Of a stretch of DNA of 64,000 nt, positions 47,152 to 58,409 are shown piece by piece. Below the pieces are notes generated by a model. The model made no database searches. It was not told the origin of the DNA and was given only the letters and a program-made list of their open reading frames with translations. This DNA is from Lactococcus paracarnosus (GTDB lineage Bacteria; Bacillota; Bacilli; Lactobacillales; Streptococcaceae), in assembly GCF_006770285.1 (NCBI RefSeq), contig NZ_CP017195.1, positions 806,001 through 870,000 on the forward strand, in the 5' to 3' direction. Position 1 is the first letter of the stretch, and the number at the start of each line of letters is the position of its first letter. A program made the position numbers and the translations under genes.

Positions 47152-48057
47152 ATGAAAAATATTCAATCTCATGTGTTTAGGGGCACGATATATGCCATAT
47201 TAGCAGGTGTTTTTTGGGCTTTTTCTGGTATATTTGGCCAACTCTTTTTTCAAGCATACGCTGATAATGCCATGTGGATCACATCTTTTAGGCTATTAGT
47301 AGCAGGAATTATCCTATTAGTGGTATCCTATCTTAGTAAACCGAATGCATTTTTCGATATCCTGAAAGATAAAAAAAATATCCCAGAATTGATCAGTTAT
47401 GCCATATTTGGTGTCCTCATGCTACAATTATCTTTTTATGCGAGTATTCAAGTATCAAGTGCAGCAACGGCAACTGTCCTACAATTTACTTCCCCAGTTT
47501 TTTTGCTGCTATATTTGGTGATTTTCAAACATCAGAAATTAAATCTGAAGGTAGTTGTGTTGGTGATTGTCGCCATGCTCGGTATTTTCTTACTCACGAC
47601 ACATGGCAACCTTGCAACGATGACAATCACGCCGTTAGGATTGGGCTTAGGCCTGCTTTCAGCAATAGCAGTCGGAACATGTGCGATTATCCCTAAACGT
47701 TTACTACAGACATACGATGTCCTAAATGTAACGGGGTGGGGGATGACGATAGCAGGGTTGGTCATGAATATCGTACATCCGGTTTGGGTGATTGATTTTA
47801 AATTGACACCAAAGAGTTTCTTATTAGCCCTCGGTGTGGCAGTCATAGGGACAGCAATTGCCTTTATGTTCAATATGAGCGCAATCAAATATATTTCACC
47901 TGTAGTGGCATCAGTATGTTCTGCCATGGAGCCGATTTTAGCATCAGTATTCAGTATCTTTTTATTTGGTATGTCATTTGATTTGCTGACCGGCCTGTCA
48001 ATGCTTGCTGTTTTAATCAGTGTCATCATGCTTTCATTAGAAGAAGGAAAAATATGA
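47152..48057 (+). CDS. EamA-family (DMT) transporter
   Basis: 301 residues, ten membrane helices in two EamA repeats (about 10-140 and 155-295), with the family end CSAMEPILASVFSIFLFG. Metabolite or drug exporter, substrate unknown. Overlaps the HAD gene by ATGA. Probable leaderless mRNA. Confidence 0.85.
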   Translation: MKNIQSHVFRGTIYAILAGVFWAFSGIFGQLFFQAYADNAMWITSFRLLVAGIILLVVSYLSKPNAFFDILKDKKNIPELISYAIFGVLMLQLSFYASIQVSSAATATVLQFTSPVFLLLYLVIFKHQKLNLKVVVLVIVAMLGIFLLTTHGNLATMTITPLGLGLGLLSAIAVGTCAIIPKRLLQTYDVLNVTGWGMTIAGLVMNIVHPVWVIDFKLTPKSFLLALGVAVIGTAIAFMFNMSAIKYISPVVASVCSAMEPILASVFSIFLFGMSFDLLTGLSMLAVLISVIMLSLEEGKI

Positions 48058-48650
48058 GTTATACAGATTATATCTGGGATTTGGGTGGGACACTACTCGA
48101 TAATTATCAAACATCAGCCTTAGCTTTTCAACATGTCTTACGAGCCGATTTTGGCGTTGACGTGGGGTTTGAGGCCATCTATGATGCACTCAGAGTATCA
48201 ACGGAGTTTGCAGTTGATAAATTTGCAGCTGACCTACCAGAGTTTATCCAGCTATATAAGACAAGAGAAGTAGCAGATTTGCGTTCGCCAATCTTATTTC
48301 CAGGTGCTATAGCAGTACTTGATGCAATCGTTAAACAGGGCCACAGAAATTTTATGATTTCTCATCGAGATGACCATGTGATTGAGATTCTTAAAGCAGC
48401 GAATATCTCTCAGTATTTTACAGAAGTTGTGACCGCTAGTAATGGTTTCGACAGAAAACCCAGCCCGCAATCTATTCAATACTTACTTGATAAGTATCAG
48501 CTTAAACAGGCTGTGATGATCGGGGATAGAAATATTGACATGTTAGCTGGTGAAGCCGCTCATATTGATACAATCTATTTTAATGCAGTTGATGATCAAA
48601 CAAAGGTCACACATAAAATAACCTGTTTGACTGATATACTCAGTTTATAA
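48054..48650 (+). CDS. HAD-superfamily hydrolase with altered motif I
   Basis: 198 residues. Motif I reads DLGGTLLD (residues 9-16) where the family has D-x-D-x-T: the nucleophile Asp is kept, the second Asp is Gly. Motif II ISHRDD region and motif III-IV GDRNIDM are present. A conserved protein upstream of gyrB in streptococci. Substrate unknown; the Gly may make it slow or non-catalytic. Confidence 0.82.
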   Translation: MSYTDYIWDLGGTLLDNYQTSALAFQHVLRADFGVDVGFEAIYDALRVSTEFAVDKFAADLPEFIQLYKTREVADLRSPILFPGAIAVLDAIVKQGHRNFMISHRDDHVIEILKAANISQYFTEVVTASNGFDRKPSPQSIQYLLDKYQLKQAVMIGDRNIDMLAGEAAHIDTIYFNAVDDQTKVTHKITCLTDILSL

Positions 48651-48655
48651 TGACA

Positions 48656-48700
48656 CTAAAAAACACCTCTTGCCTTGTCTAAGCCAAGAGGTGTTTTTTT
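48656..48700 (+). terminator. Terminator before gyrB
   Basis: AAACACCTCTTG pairs with CAAGAGGTGTTT (48661-48672, 48685-48696), 12-nt loop, T run. Confidence 0.92.
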
Positions 48701-48713
48701 GCGTAAAATATAG

Positions 48714-48880
48714 TATAATATAAGAGATATGGTGTGTAAGTAATCCATTACAGAATTGAAAACAATGTCTATTATTAAAAGGGGCGTCAGTTGTCTTACA
48801 AGGCATAACACCTAACTTGAAATAGAGTCATGCAACTATAGTCAGAATATTTAATATGTGTTCTGATTTAAAAATAGTTG
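48714..48880 (+). promoter_or_regulatory. gyrB promoter region and leader hairpin
   Basis: TATAAT at 48714-48719 is one candidate -10 (weak -35); TATAAT at 48883-48888 is another, nearer the gene. A nested hairpin CAACTAT-ag-TCAGAA / TTCTGA-...-ATAGTTG (48833-48847, 48861-48880) ends 23 bases before the TTG start. Confidence 0.5.
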
Positions 48881-48891
48881 TTTATAATTGA

Positions 48892-50865
<1,974 letters not shown>

Positions 50866-50902
50866 CCAAAGCTTGATGGTTTAAATTTTATATATCATAA
50901 AT

Positions 50903-50931
50903 TTGCATCGTGAGTTTGATAGCGGTACTAT
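50903..50931 (+). promoter_or_regulatory. deoB promoter
   Basis: TTGCAT (50903-50908), 17-nt spacer, TACTAT (50926-50931). An AT-rich inverted repeat (AAATTT ... AAATTT) lies just upstream. Confidence 0.6.
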
Positions 50932-50951
50932 AAGTATAAAGGAGAAATAAT

Positions 50952-52163
50952 ATGTCAAAATTTGATCGTATTCACTTAGTTGTGATGGATTCTGTAGGAA
51001 TTGGTGCAGCACCAGATGCTGACGAATTTTTTAACCATGATGTTGATGACACAAAATCAGATACATTTGGCCATATCTCGGAGAACTTCAATCTTGAAGT
51101 CCCTAATCTGGCAAACATTGGTCTCGGACATATCCCACGAGAAACACCACTAGTAGGTGTAGACAAAGTAAGTGAACAAACTGGCTATGTGACCAAACTT
51201 GAAGAAATTTCACGTGGTAAAGACACGATGACAGGCCACTGGGAAATCATGGGCTTGAATATTCAAGTGCCTTTCAGAGTATTTCCTGATGGTTATCCAG
51301 AAGACCTTCTTGAAAAAATAGAAACTTTTTCTGGTCGTAAAGTCATCAGAGAAGCTAATATTCCATATTCTGGTACAGCAGTAATTGATGATTTTGGCCC
51401 TCGTCAGATGGAAACAGGTGAGTTGATCATCTATACTTCAGCAGACCCTGTCTTACAGATTGCTGCTCATGAAGACGTAATCCCACTTGAAGAACTTTAC
51501 AAGATTTGTGAATATGTTCGCTCGATTACTTTGGATGATCCTTATATGATTGGTCGTATTATCGCCCGTCCATATATCGGCACACCAAGTAATTTTACAA
51601 GAACTGCTGGTCGCCATGACTATGCACTTTCACCATTTGGTCATACTGTACTAGATAGCCTAAATGAAGCTGGCGTTTCAGTTTACTCAGTAGGTAAAAT
51701 AAACGACATCTTTAATGGTGTTGGGATTAATCATGATATGGGTCATACACCAAGTAATATGGTTGGCGTAGACAGACTGATTGAAACATTGAAACTCCCT
51801 GAATTTGACAAAGGGTTTTCATTTACTAACCTGGTAGATTTCGATGCACTTTTCGGCCATAGACGTGATATCGCAGGTTACGGTACTGCCATTAATGAAT
51901 TTGATGCCCGCTTACCAGAATTATTTGACGCGATGCGTGATCAGGACTTATTACTGATTACTGCTGACCACGGTAATGACCCATCTTACCCTGGAACAGA
52001 CCATACACGTGAATATATTCCCCTATTAGCTTACAGTAAAAGCTTTACAGGAAATGGTGTCATCCCTGTTGGTCATTATGCTGATATCTCAGCAACTGTA
52101 GCAGAAAACTTTGGCGTTGCGCCAACTGAAAATGGCCAATCATTCTTAGGAGACTTAACATAA
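50952..52163 (+). CDS. deoB: Phosphopentomutase
   Basis: 403 residues. Interconverts (deoxy)ribose 1- and 5-phosphate in nucleoside salvage. Alkaline-phosphatase-like metal sites: [14 protein letters not shown] near the start, [11 protein letters not shown], and the C-terminal [22 protein letters not shown] at good spacing. One base before punA. Confidence 0.95.
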   Translation: MSKFDRIHLVVMDSVGIGAAPDADEFFNHDVDDTKSDTFGHISENFNLEVPNLANIGLGHIPRETPLVGVDKVSEQTGYVTKLEEISRGKDTMTGHWEIMGLNIQVPFRVFPDGYPEDLLEKIETFSGRKVIREANIPYSGTAVIDDFGPRQMETGELIIYTSADPVLQIAAHEDVIPLEELYKICEYVRSITLDDPYMIGRIIARPYIGTPSNFTRTAGRHDYALSPFGHTVLDSLNEAGVSVYSVGKINDIFNGVGINHDMGHTPSNMVGVDRLIETLKLPEFDKGFSFTNLVDFDALFGHRRDIAGYGTAINEFDARLPELFDAMRDQDLLLITADHGNDPSYPGTDHTREYIPLLAYSKSFTGNGVIPVGHYADISATVAENFGVAPTENGQSFLGDLT

Positions 52164-52164
52164 T

Positions 52165-52974
52165 ATGACATTCATTGAAAAAATTAAAGAAACAGCTGCT
52201 TTTTTGAAAAGCCAAGGCATTGGGCAAGTTGATTTTGGCTTGATCTTAGGCTCTGGACTTGGTGAATTAGCAGATGAAATTCAAGATGCGATTCGTATCG
52301 ATTATTCAGATATCCCTAACTGGGGCCAATCAACTGTTGTTGGTCATGCTGGAAAATTAGTTTATGGGACATTATCAGGAAAAAAAGTCTTGGCCTTACA
52401 AGGACGTTTCCATTTTTACGAAGGTAATTCACTGGATGTTGTGACCTTCCCAGTTCGTGTATTAGCTGAGCTAAAATCAACTGGTATCATCGTGACAAAT
52501 GCCGCAGGTGGTGTGACGCACGGACCAGGAACTTTGATGTTAATTAGTGATCATATTAATTTCACAGGACAAAATCCATTGATTGGTGAAAACCTCGATA
52601 CCTATGGGCCACGCTTCCCAGATATGACACATGCTTATGATGTAGCGTATCAAGCGAAGGCACATGAGGTGGCTGAAAAGTCTGGTATCGCCTTAGCTGA
52701 TGGCGTATATATGGGCTATACAGGTCCAACCTATGAAACACCTGCTGAGATTCGTTTTGCAGAAACTGTTGGTGCTGATGCTGTTGGTATGTCAACCGTT
52801 CCTGAAGTGATTGTCGCTGTTCACTCAGGACTTCGTGTGCTAGGTATCTCTGCAATTACCAATCATGCTGCTGGTAAACAAGCTGAACTGAATCATGCTG
52901 AAGTGGTTGAAGTGACAACACGCATTAAAGAAACATTTAAAACATTAGTTAAATCTATCTTGATTGAATTATGA
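52165..52974 (+). CDS. punA: Purine nucleoside phosphorylase
   Basis: 269 residues. Class I PNP motifs: LGSGLGELADE, GHAGKLVYG, GRFHFYEG, TNAAGGV, and ADAVGMSTVPE. Splits purine nucleosides with phosphate; the (deoxy)ribose 1-phosphate feeds DeoB. Operon partner of deoB. Confidence 0.95.
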   Translation: MTFIEKIKETAAFLKSQGIGQVDFGLILGSGLGELADEIQDAIRIDYSDIPNWGQSTVVGHAGKLVYGTLSGKKVLALQGRFHFYEGNSLDVVTFPVRVLAELKSTGIIVTNAAGGVTHGPGTLMLISDHINFTGQNPLIGENLDTYGPRFPDMTHAYDVAYQAKAHEVAEKSGIALADGVYMGYTGPTYETPAEIRFAETVGADAVGMSTVPEVIVAVHSGLRVLGISAITNHAAGKQAELNHAEVVEVTTRIKETFKTLVKSILIEL

Positions 52975-52980
52975 CTACCT

Positions 52981-53012
52981 AAACTATCTTAGCTTGTTAA
53001 GATAGTTTTTTT
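52981..53012 (+). terminator. Terminator of deoB-punA
   Basis: AAACTATCTTA-GCTTGT-TAAGATAGTTT and T run. Confidence 0.92.
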
Positions 53013-53047
53013 TATAGAAGGTGTTAGTTGAATAGGCTAACAATATG

Positions 53048-53056
53048 TGGTAATAT
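53048..53056 (+). promoter_or_regulatory. Extended -10 placing the start at the dinB ATG
   Basis: TG-G-TAATAT (TAATAT 53051-53056); six bases (AGCAAT), then ATG 53063. No purine-rich site upstream. Confidence 0.65.
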
Positions 53057-53062
53057 AGCAAT

Positions 53063-54127
53063 ATGTTAACTTTTCCCCTCATTAATGATACTAGTCGAAA
53101 AATTATCCACATTGATATGGATGCTTTTTTTGCATCTATAGAAGAGAGAGACAACCCTAAATTAAAAGGAAAGCCAGTAGTCATCGCAAGGAATCCTTTA
53201 GAGACGGGTGGACGTGGTGTCGTCTCTACAGCAAACTATGAGGCACGCGAATATGGTATCCACTCTGCTATGTCTGCTAAAGAAGCCTATGAGTTATGTC
53301 CACAGGCGATATTTGTATCAGGTAACTATGAAGCTTACAGAGAGGTATCGCATAAAATGCATGACATTTTTCATCGCTATACGGATGAAGTGGAGGGGAT
53401 GGCTTTAGATGAAGCTTATCTAGATGTCACAGTTAACAAAATAGGGGCAACAAGCGCAGTCAAAATCGCTAAAATGATTCAGCATGACATCTTTACAGAG
53501 CTTCGGTTAATCAGTTCAGCGGGTGTATCCTACAATAAGTTTCTGGCAAAAATTGCGTCAGATATTGAAAAACCGAGAGGTCTGACAGTGATTAAACCGG
53601 ATGAAGCAATTGCTTTTTTAAGTAAATTACCCATGTCTAAATTTTATGGTGTTGGTGCTAAAACAGCTGACAAATTAGCGGGTATGGGGATAGAGCATGG
53701 CAAGGATATTCAGATGATGTCACCACAGTTACTGGCTGAAAGACTAGGGGTATTTGGCTGGGAATTATATCTAAAAGCAAACGGGATCCATCATGCGGTC
53801 GTCAAAACGAATCGAATCAGAAAGTCAGTTGGTAAAGAAAGAACATACGCTAAATTACTGTATTTAGAGGCAGATATTTTAGAAGAGATTAGTAAATTAG
53901 CTGCTAAGGTCAGTAAGACTTTACAAGATAATCAGTTAAAAGGACATATTATCGTCATCAAAATGCGTTACGCAGATTTCTCAACTTTAACAAAACGCTT
54001 ATCTCTAGACGAGAAAGTAGATGATGAGGTAGCAATCAGTATGCATGCAGCCAGTTTATTTGCGTCATTAACCCATGAAAATAAAGGTGTTAGGCTTTTA
54101 GGTGTCACAGTAACCGGTTTATTATAA
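53063..54127 (+). CDS. dinB: DNA polymerase IV (Y family)
   Basis: 354 residues. Catalytic [13 protein letters not shown] (14-26), [11 protein letters not shown] with the second acidic pair, and the helix-hairpin-helix [15 protein letters not shown]. Error-prone lesion bypass synthesis. Complete. Confidence 0.95.
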   Translation: MLTFPLINDTSRKIIHIDMDAFFASIEERDNPKLKGKPVVIARNPLETGGRGVVSTANYEAREYGIHSAMSAKEAYELCPQAIFVSGNYEAYREVSHKMHDIFHRYTDEVEGMALDEAYLDVTVNKIGATSAVKIAKMIQHDIFTELRLISSAGVSYNKFLAKIASDIEKPRGLTVIKPDEAIAFLSKLPMSKFYGVGAKTADKLAGMGIEHGKDIQMMSPQLLAERLGVFGWELYLKANGIHHAVVKTNRIRKSVGKERTYAKLLYLEADILEEISKLAAKVSKTLQDNQLKGHIIVIKMRYADFSTLTKRLSLDEKVDDEVAISMHAASLFASLTHENKGVRLLGVTVTGLL

Positions 54128-54190
54128 AAGCAGATAGCTTTGTTAATACTAAAATTTATGGTACAATATTATCATGAAAGGGTATTTGAC

Positions 54191-54451
54191 ATGAAAAAAC
54201 ATTATAACCTCAAACACATATATCTCATAGAATTCGCTATAATAGTTACTCATATTCTTTTAGGCATGGCAATAATGTATAATGATGATCAACTTGCCAT
54301 TCAACGAGGGAGACACTTGCTTTATCAGAAAAATACAACTAGTGAGTTAACAGTCAAATCAGATAAACATAAATTAGCTACTAAATTGGTTGGTAGGTCA
54401 TCAAGCAATCAAGAGGTTGATCAAGAGTGTGATAAAATGTTCCAAAATTAA
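54191..54451 (+). CDS. Small membrane-anchored protein, unknown
   Basis: 86 residues from ATG 54191 (AAAGGG eight bases upstream; the first in-frame ATG, at 54140, lies upstream of this site). One N-terminal helix (about 10-30, IYLIEFAIIVTHILLGMAIMY), then a charged external or cytosolic part. An extended promoter TGG-TACAAT lies 30-40 bases upstream. Function unknown. Confidence 0.6.
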   Translation: MKKHYNLKHIYLIEFAIIVTHILLGMAIMYNDDQLAIQRGRHLLYQKNTTSELTVKSDKHKLATKLVGRSSSNQEVDQECDKMFQN

Positions 54452-54519
54452 GGTGGCTCTATGCATATGATGGCCCTATATTTTGCTTACTTATTAAACA
54501 TATTTGATAGTTGCTTTTA

Positions 54520-54957
54520 TCATCCGATATGACTGAGATAAACCATAAGTAGATAGGCCAAAAATAGAAAAGGGAGGAAAGGGAGTTCCTTCTCTTTTTT
54601 TCTTATAAAGAAAAGATAGTGGAGCAGTGCAAGTGAACTGGCTATAAATAAACAATATATGAGCTGAAAAAAAGAGGTAGAAAAACTGATAAGACTCAAA
54701 TAGAGAAAATCACCAGCTCCCATTTTAAGATGTAAAATAGGAGTTAAGATGGCTAGTATTAAACATCCTAAGATGAGTAGGTTAGGCGTGGCAGTGAGAA
54801 AAAGTAATACAAAACATATCACCCATAATAGTAGCGGATAGGCATGGGATTTCATATCAAAATAAACGAGTGGCAAGGAAAGCAAAATAATAAGAAAGCA
54901 AGTCATATCTATTGGAATGAAACTGTCATGGGATAAAAATAAATTTAAAAGTGCCAT
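54520..54957 (-). CDS. comC: Prepilin peptidase ComC, peptidase domain only
   Basis: 145 residues, six hydrophobic helices. The two catalytic aspartates of A24 prepilin peptidases are visible: D in YFDMKSHAYP and GAGD in KMGAGDF. The usual N-terminal methylase part with paired cysteines (about 80-100 residues) is missing; no frame upstream encodes it. ComC cleaves competence pseudopilins. Either a minimal variant or an N-terminal deletion. No pilin genes are near. Confidence 0.75.
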   Translation of the reverse strand: MALLNLFLSHDSFIPIDMTCFLIILLSLPLVYFDMKSHAYPLLLWVICFVLLFLTATPNLLILGCLILAILTPILHLKMGAGDFLYLSLISFSTSFFQLIYCLFIASSLALLHYLFFIRKKEKELPFLPFLFLAYLLMVYLSHIG

Positions 54958-54987
54958 ATTAGCTTATACGAAAAATAAACAAAATAG

Positions 54988-55016
54988 TTGCTAAAATAGC
55001 TGTTTTTTCTTATAAT
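54988..55016 (+). promoter_or_regulatory. dps promoter
   Basis: TTGCTA (54988-54993), 17-nt spacer, TATAAT (55011-55016). Start near 55023 gives a 145-nt leader. Confidence 0.75.
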
Positions 55017-55021
55017 TAGGG

Positions 55022-55150
55022 TATCGAATCACTTAATCATTATGGTCTAAGAAGACCGTATTGTAGTTGAAGTGATTGGCGTAAATTAGGTCACTATGCG
55101 CTATGTAAATCGATTTGCAAAACTTTTTGATTTACTAGTCTCATTTATAT
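55022..55150 (+). promoter_or_regulatory. Structured dps leader
   Basis: AATCACTT / AAGTGATT (55027-55034, 55070-55077) encloses the hairpin GGTCT-AAGA-AGACC (55044-55057). A third stem GCGTA / TATGC follows. No PerR box or known riboswitch consensus is recognised. Confidence 0.5.
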
Positions 55151-55167
55151 ATAGGTAAAGGAGAGAA

Positions 55168-55629
55168 ATGTCTAGAGAAAAAACGAAAGCAGTTCTAAAT
55201 CAATCAGTTGCAGACTTGTCAAAAGCTGCAGCCTTGGTGCATCAGGTTCATTGGTACTTACGTGGTCCTGGTTTTATGAAATTACATCCTAAAATGGATG
55301 AATTAATGGCTGGATTAAATGGTTATTTAGATGACTTGTCAGAACGCTTGATTACGATTGGTGGCTCACCAGTGTCAACGCTTAAAGAATTCGATGAGCT
55401 ATCAAAAATTGAGATGACACCAGCAACATGGGGTAAATCAACTGAGGAACGGCTAACAGAAGTTGTGAAGGCATATAAATACCTATCTGAATTGTTCCAA
55501 GATGGGATTGACGCAACTGATGAAGAGCATGATGCGGTTACAAATGATATTTTTACAAGTGCTAAAGGTGCAATTGAAAAAACAGTCTGGATGCTTGAAT
55601 CTGAACTTGGATTAGCACCTGGTTTGTAA
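55168..55629 (+). CDS. dps: Dps-family iron-storage/DNA-protection protein
   Basis: 153 residues, four-helix bundle. Ferroxidase residues in [22 protein letters not shown] (His-Trp, His, Asp, Glu; about residues 27-47, quoted in part). Binds and oxidises Fe(II), protects DNA from hydrogen peroxide; lactic acid bacteria rely on it because many lack catalase. AAAGGAG site. Confidence 0.93.
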   Translation: MSREKTKAVLNQSVADLSKAAALVHQVHWYLRGPGFMKLHPKMDELMAGLNGYLDDLSERLITIGGSPVSTLKEFDELSKIEMTPATWGKSTEERLTEVVKAYKYLSELFQDGIDATDEEHDAVTNDIFTSAKGAIEKTVWMLESELGLAPGL

Positions 55630-55649
55630 GTCGTAAAGAGATATAGATT

Positions 55650-55673
55650 AACTCACCTGATGGTGGGTTTTTT
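55650..55673 (+). terminator. Terminator of dps
   Basis: AACTCACC-TGAT-GGTGGGTT and T run. Confidence 0.88.
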
Positions 55674-55731
55674 GCTTGTTTTATCAAATAGGCTAAGGGC
55701 TAATTTTGATGCTAAGTGTACTGTTGTCATG

Positions 55732-55761
55732 TTTGAAAATGTTTTCAAAATATGGTATGCT
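55732..55761 (+). promoter_or_regulatory. Promoter of yqgQ-glcK with cre-like palindrome
   Basis: TTGAAA (55733-55738), 17-nt spacer, TATGCT (55756-55761). A palindrome TTTGAAAA-TG-TTTTCAAA (55732-55749) fits cre except one core base (CG to TG). Confidence 0.65.
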
Positions 55762-55769
55762 ATGATAGG

Positions 55770-56000
55770 ATGAAAACTTTATATGATGTTCAGGAATTCC
55801 TTAAATTGCATGGGTATATCAACCTTTTTAGTAAACGGCTTGATGCTATTTTTTTCATGGCACAAGAACTAAAGACACTGTACGATGCTGGATTAATTCC
55901 AAATGAAAAAGATTATTTTACAGCAGATTTGATTTTGCGTAGGGAGCATAGACTTGAAAGTGAGAGAGTAACTGATGACAAAAAAAATTATTGGGATTGA
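55770..56000 (+). CDS. yqgQ: YqgQ-family protein
   Basis: 76 residues from ATG 55770 (MKTLYDVQ). DUF910/YqgQ family: YDVQEFLKLHGYINLF and LYDAGLI. Commonly upstream of glucokinase in Firmicutes, function unknown. Overlaps glcK by 26 bases. Confidence 0.85.
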   Translation: MKTLYDVQEFLKLHGYINLFSKRLDAIFFMAQELKTLYDAGLIPNEKDYFTADLILRREHRLESERVTDDKKNYWD

Positions 56001-56958
56001 TTTGGGTGGAACAACCATTAAATTTGGTATCTTGACGACAGCAGGTGAAGTGCAAGATAAGTGGGCCATAGATACTAACATCATTGGGAATGGCAAACAT
56101 ATCGTTCCCGATATTATTCAGGCGATTAATCATCGTCTAGACTTGTATAGACTTGATAAATCCGATTTTATAGGCATTGGTATGGGATCTCCTGGATCTG
56201 TAGATATCACCAATAACACGGTAATAGGTGCTTATAATCTTGGTTGGGATACGCTGCAAGAGGTTGGTTCTGACATAACATCAGGTGTAGGACTGCCTTT
56301 TTCACTTGATAATGATGCGAATGTCGCAGCATTAGGTGAACGTTGGGTTGGCGCAGGTGAAAATAATCCAGATGTCATCTTTATGACGCTTGGCACAGGT
56401 GTTGGTGGTGGTATCATCGCAGCAGGGAACTTGATTCACGGTGTTGCAGGTGCCGGTGGTGAAATCGGTCATGTCACAGTGGATATTAGTGATGACGGGT
56501 TTGACTGTACTTGTGGCAAAAAAGGCTGTCTAGAGACTGTTGCTTCAGCAACGGGTATTGTCCGTGTTGCACGTAAACTTGCTGAAGCGTATGAAGGTGA
56601 ATCTCACATTAAAGCTGCTATAGATAATGGGGATACTGTCACTTCTAAAGATATTTTTATAAGTGCTGAAACTGGTGATGCTTTTGCTAATTCGGTTGTA
56701 GAAAAAATTAGCCAATATCTTGGTTTGGCAGCAGGGAATCTTGCCAATACACTTAATCCAGATTCGATTATTATCGGTGGTGGTGTATCTGCCGCAGGTG
56801 AGTTTTTAAGATCACGTGTCGAAACCTATTTCAATAGGTATACGTTCCCACAAGTAAGGAATTCTACTAAAATTAAAATTGCTGAACTTGGCAATGATGC
56901 TGGAATTATCGGAGCCGCTAGCTTGGCTTTGAAGTTCTCTGAAAATGAGGTCATTTAA
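55975..56958 (+). CDS. glcK: Glucokinase (ROK family)
   Basis: 327 residues. Phosphorylates glucose. ATP-binding GIDLGGTTIKFG (9-20), catalytic NDANVAALGE, ROK signature around GHVTV, and the zinc site CTCGKKGCLE. Part of yqgQ-glcK-rhodanese-LCP operon under a cre-like site. Confidence 0.95.
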   Translation: MTKKIIGIDLGGTTIKFGILTTAGEVQDKWAIDTNIIGNGKHIVPDIIQAINHRLDLYRLDKSDFIGIGMGSPGSVDITNNTVIGAYNLGWDTLQEVGSDITSGVGLPFSLDNDANVAALGERWVGAGENNPDVIFMTLGTGVGGGIIAAGNLIHGVAGAGGEIGHVTVDISDDGFDCTCGKKGCLETVASATGIVRVARKLAEAYEGESHIKAAIDNGDTVTSKDIFISAETGDAFANSVVEKISQYLGLAAGNLANTLNPDSIIIGGGVSAAGEFLRSRVETYFNRYTFPQVRNSTKIKIAELGNDAGIIGAASLALKFSENEVI

Positions 56959-56960
56959 AA

Positions 56961-57353
56961 ATGTGGTTATATATCAATATTGTCTTAATTTTAATTATCA
57001 TAGCAATCCTTGTTTATCCCATGATCAATAAATTAAGAATTAAGCATGCCGCTAAAGTAGTTGATAATCAAGTGTTTGCTAATCACCTTGTTGGGGGACA
57101 ACTAATCGATTTAAGAGAAGCTGCTGAATATCGCAGGTCTCATATTTTAGGAGCCAGAAACTTACCATTTTCGCAATTTGATCAAAGTATTTCAGCAATT
57201 CGAAAAGATAAACCCATTTTAATTTATGAAGCTGCTAAGCCAACAATCACTATCCGTGCTGCACTTAAACTTAAAAAAGCTGGTTATACCAATATCTTTA
57301 TCCTTAAAACTGGATTAAAGGATTGGCATGGTAAAGTCAAAAAGGGAGCATGA
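56961..57353 (+). CDS. Membrane-anchored rhodanese-like protein without active-site Cys
   Basis: 130 residues: N-terminal helix (3-21) and a rhodanese domain (about 35-126) with IDLREAAEYRRSHILGARN. Where the active site would be, the sequence is ILIYEAAKPTIT, with no cysteine, so sulfurtransfer is unlikely; a binding or scaffold role is possible. Family partner of glcK in Gram-positives. Confidence 0.85.
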   Translation: MWLYINIVLILIIIAILVYPMINKLRIKHAAKVVDNQVFANHLVGGQLIDLREAAEYRRSHILGARNLPFSQFDQSISAIRKDKPILIYEAAKPTITIRAALKLKKAGYTNIFILKTGLKDWHGKVKKGA

Positions 57354-57357
57354 CATC

Positions 57358-58299
57358 ATGGAATCAAGACGCCGCCGTGCTCAGTCTGTGACTAAAATAA
57401 AAAATATAGATCAAAAAAATAAGACTAAACATAAGGCTTTGAAAAGAGTTATGTTGTTTCTTTTGCTTGCTGTTCTGATAATTATTGGGCTACTTACTAA
57501 GGTGTATTATGATGTAAAAGGCGTAGCAAATCGGTCATACCAGCCAATTGATCGTCAAACAAAAGCAAAACTACCAGATCTGAAAGAAAAATCTCCAGTA
57601 ACTTTTTTGTTCATGGGATTAAATGGTAAGGAAGCTAATGATATCCTTGTTTTAACCATGAATCCTAAACAAAATAAAACGACAGTCATCAACTTAAATA
57701 GAGATATCTATCTGGCTTCTGAAGGAACGACTTTAAAAGATTTGTATAGTAGAAAAGGTGTATCTGGAGAAATTGATGCAGTACAGAAATTACTCGGCAC
57801 TGAAATTTCCCGTTACTTGACTTTTGATCTTTCAGGACTTGGCGATTTTGTTGCAGCTGTAGGTGGTATCAATGTACAAAATACAATCCATTTTAACTCT
57901 GATGGGTATGAATTTAAACCAGGTACTTTAAACTTAAGAAAATCAGAAGAGGTCAAAGCTTATTTAAATAAAATAGGTGATGATGCGATTAGTGCAGAAG
58001 ATATGCTGATTGAACGTGAGCAATCAGTTCTGATAGCAGTTGTTCCAAAAATGAAATCTGTTAATACCGTCTTAAAATATAAGACATTTCTTACAGCATT
58101 CGGTGATCACGTTAAAACTGATTTTTTGTTTGATAATTTAAAGCAACTTGGTATTAGTTATAATGGTGTTTTAGGTAATATTTCAAAGCAAAATATCAAG
58201 TCAACCAGAGTGAATATTGATGGTCAAGATAGAGATATACTTCCTGATGCGCAAGTTAAAAAGGCACATGATAAGTTAGAAGCAGCACTGGCAGAATAG
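57358..58299 (+). CDS. Divergent LCP-family protein
   Basis: 313 residues from ATG 57358 (AGGGAG nine bases upstream; the earlier ATG 57328 lies inside the rhodanese gene). Basic cytosolic start, helix at about 30-50, LCP domain with FLFMGLNG and NLNRDIYL. The arginine motif YARxRxxD of active LCP enzymes reads YLNKIGDD, so key arginines are lost. Operon with glcK. Confidence 0.8.
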   Translation: MESRRRRAQSVTKIKNIDQKNKTKHKALKRVMLFLLLAVLIIIGLLTKVYYDVKGVANRSYQPIDRQTKAKLPDLKEKSPVTFLFMGLNGKEANDILVLTMNPKQNKTTVINLNRDIYLASEGTTLKDLYSRKGVSGEIDAVQKLLGTEISRYLTFDLSGLGDFVAAVGGINVQNTIHFNSDGYEFKPGTLNLRKSEEVKAYLNKIGDDAISAEDMLIEREQSVLIAVVPKMKSVNTVLKYKTFLTAFGDHVKTDFLFDNLKQLGISYNGVLGNISKQNIKSTRVNIDGQDRDILPDAQVKKAHDKLEAALAE

Positions 58300-58355
58300 C
58301 TTAGGTAGTGGTTGCAAACTTATATATATATGCAAGAGACTACTGATGATATATA

Positions 58356-58385
58356 AAAATCCACCAAGTTCGCTTGGTGGATTTT
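58356..58385. terminator. Bidirectional terminator (TTCG loop)
   Basis: AAAATCCACCAAG-TTCG-CTTGGTGGATTTT between convergent genes, T-rich on both sides. Confidence 0.92.
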
Positions 58386-58409
58386 GTGTTAATTAGCAAT
58401 TAAGATGTC

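Noticed and set aside
47532..48029. 165-codon ORF antisense to the EamA gene
   Set aside because: Shadow frame of a polytopic membrane protein.
55022..55150. yybP-ykoY manganese riboswitch before dps
   Set aside because: The conserved loop sequences of that class are not present.
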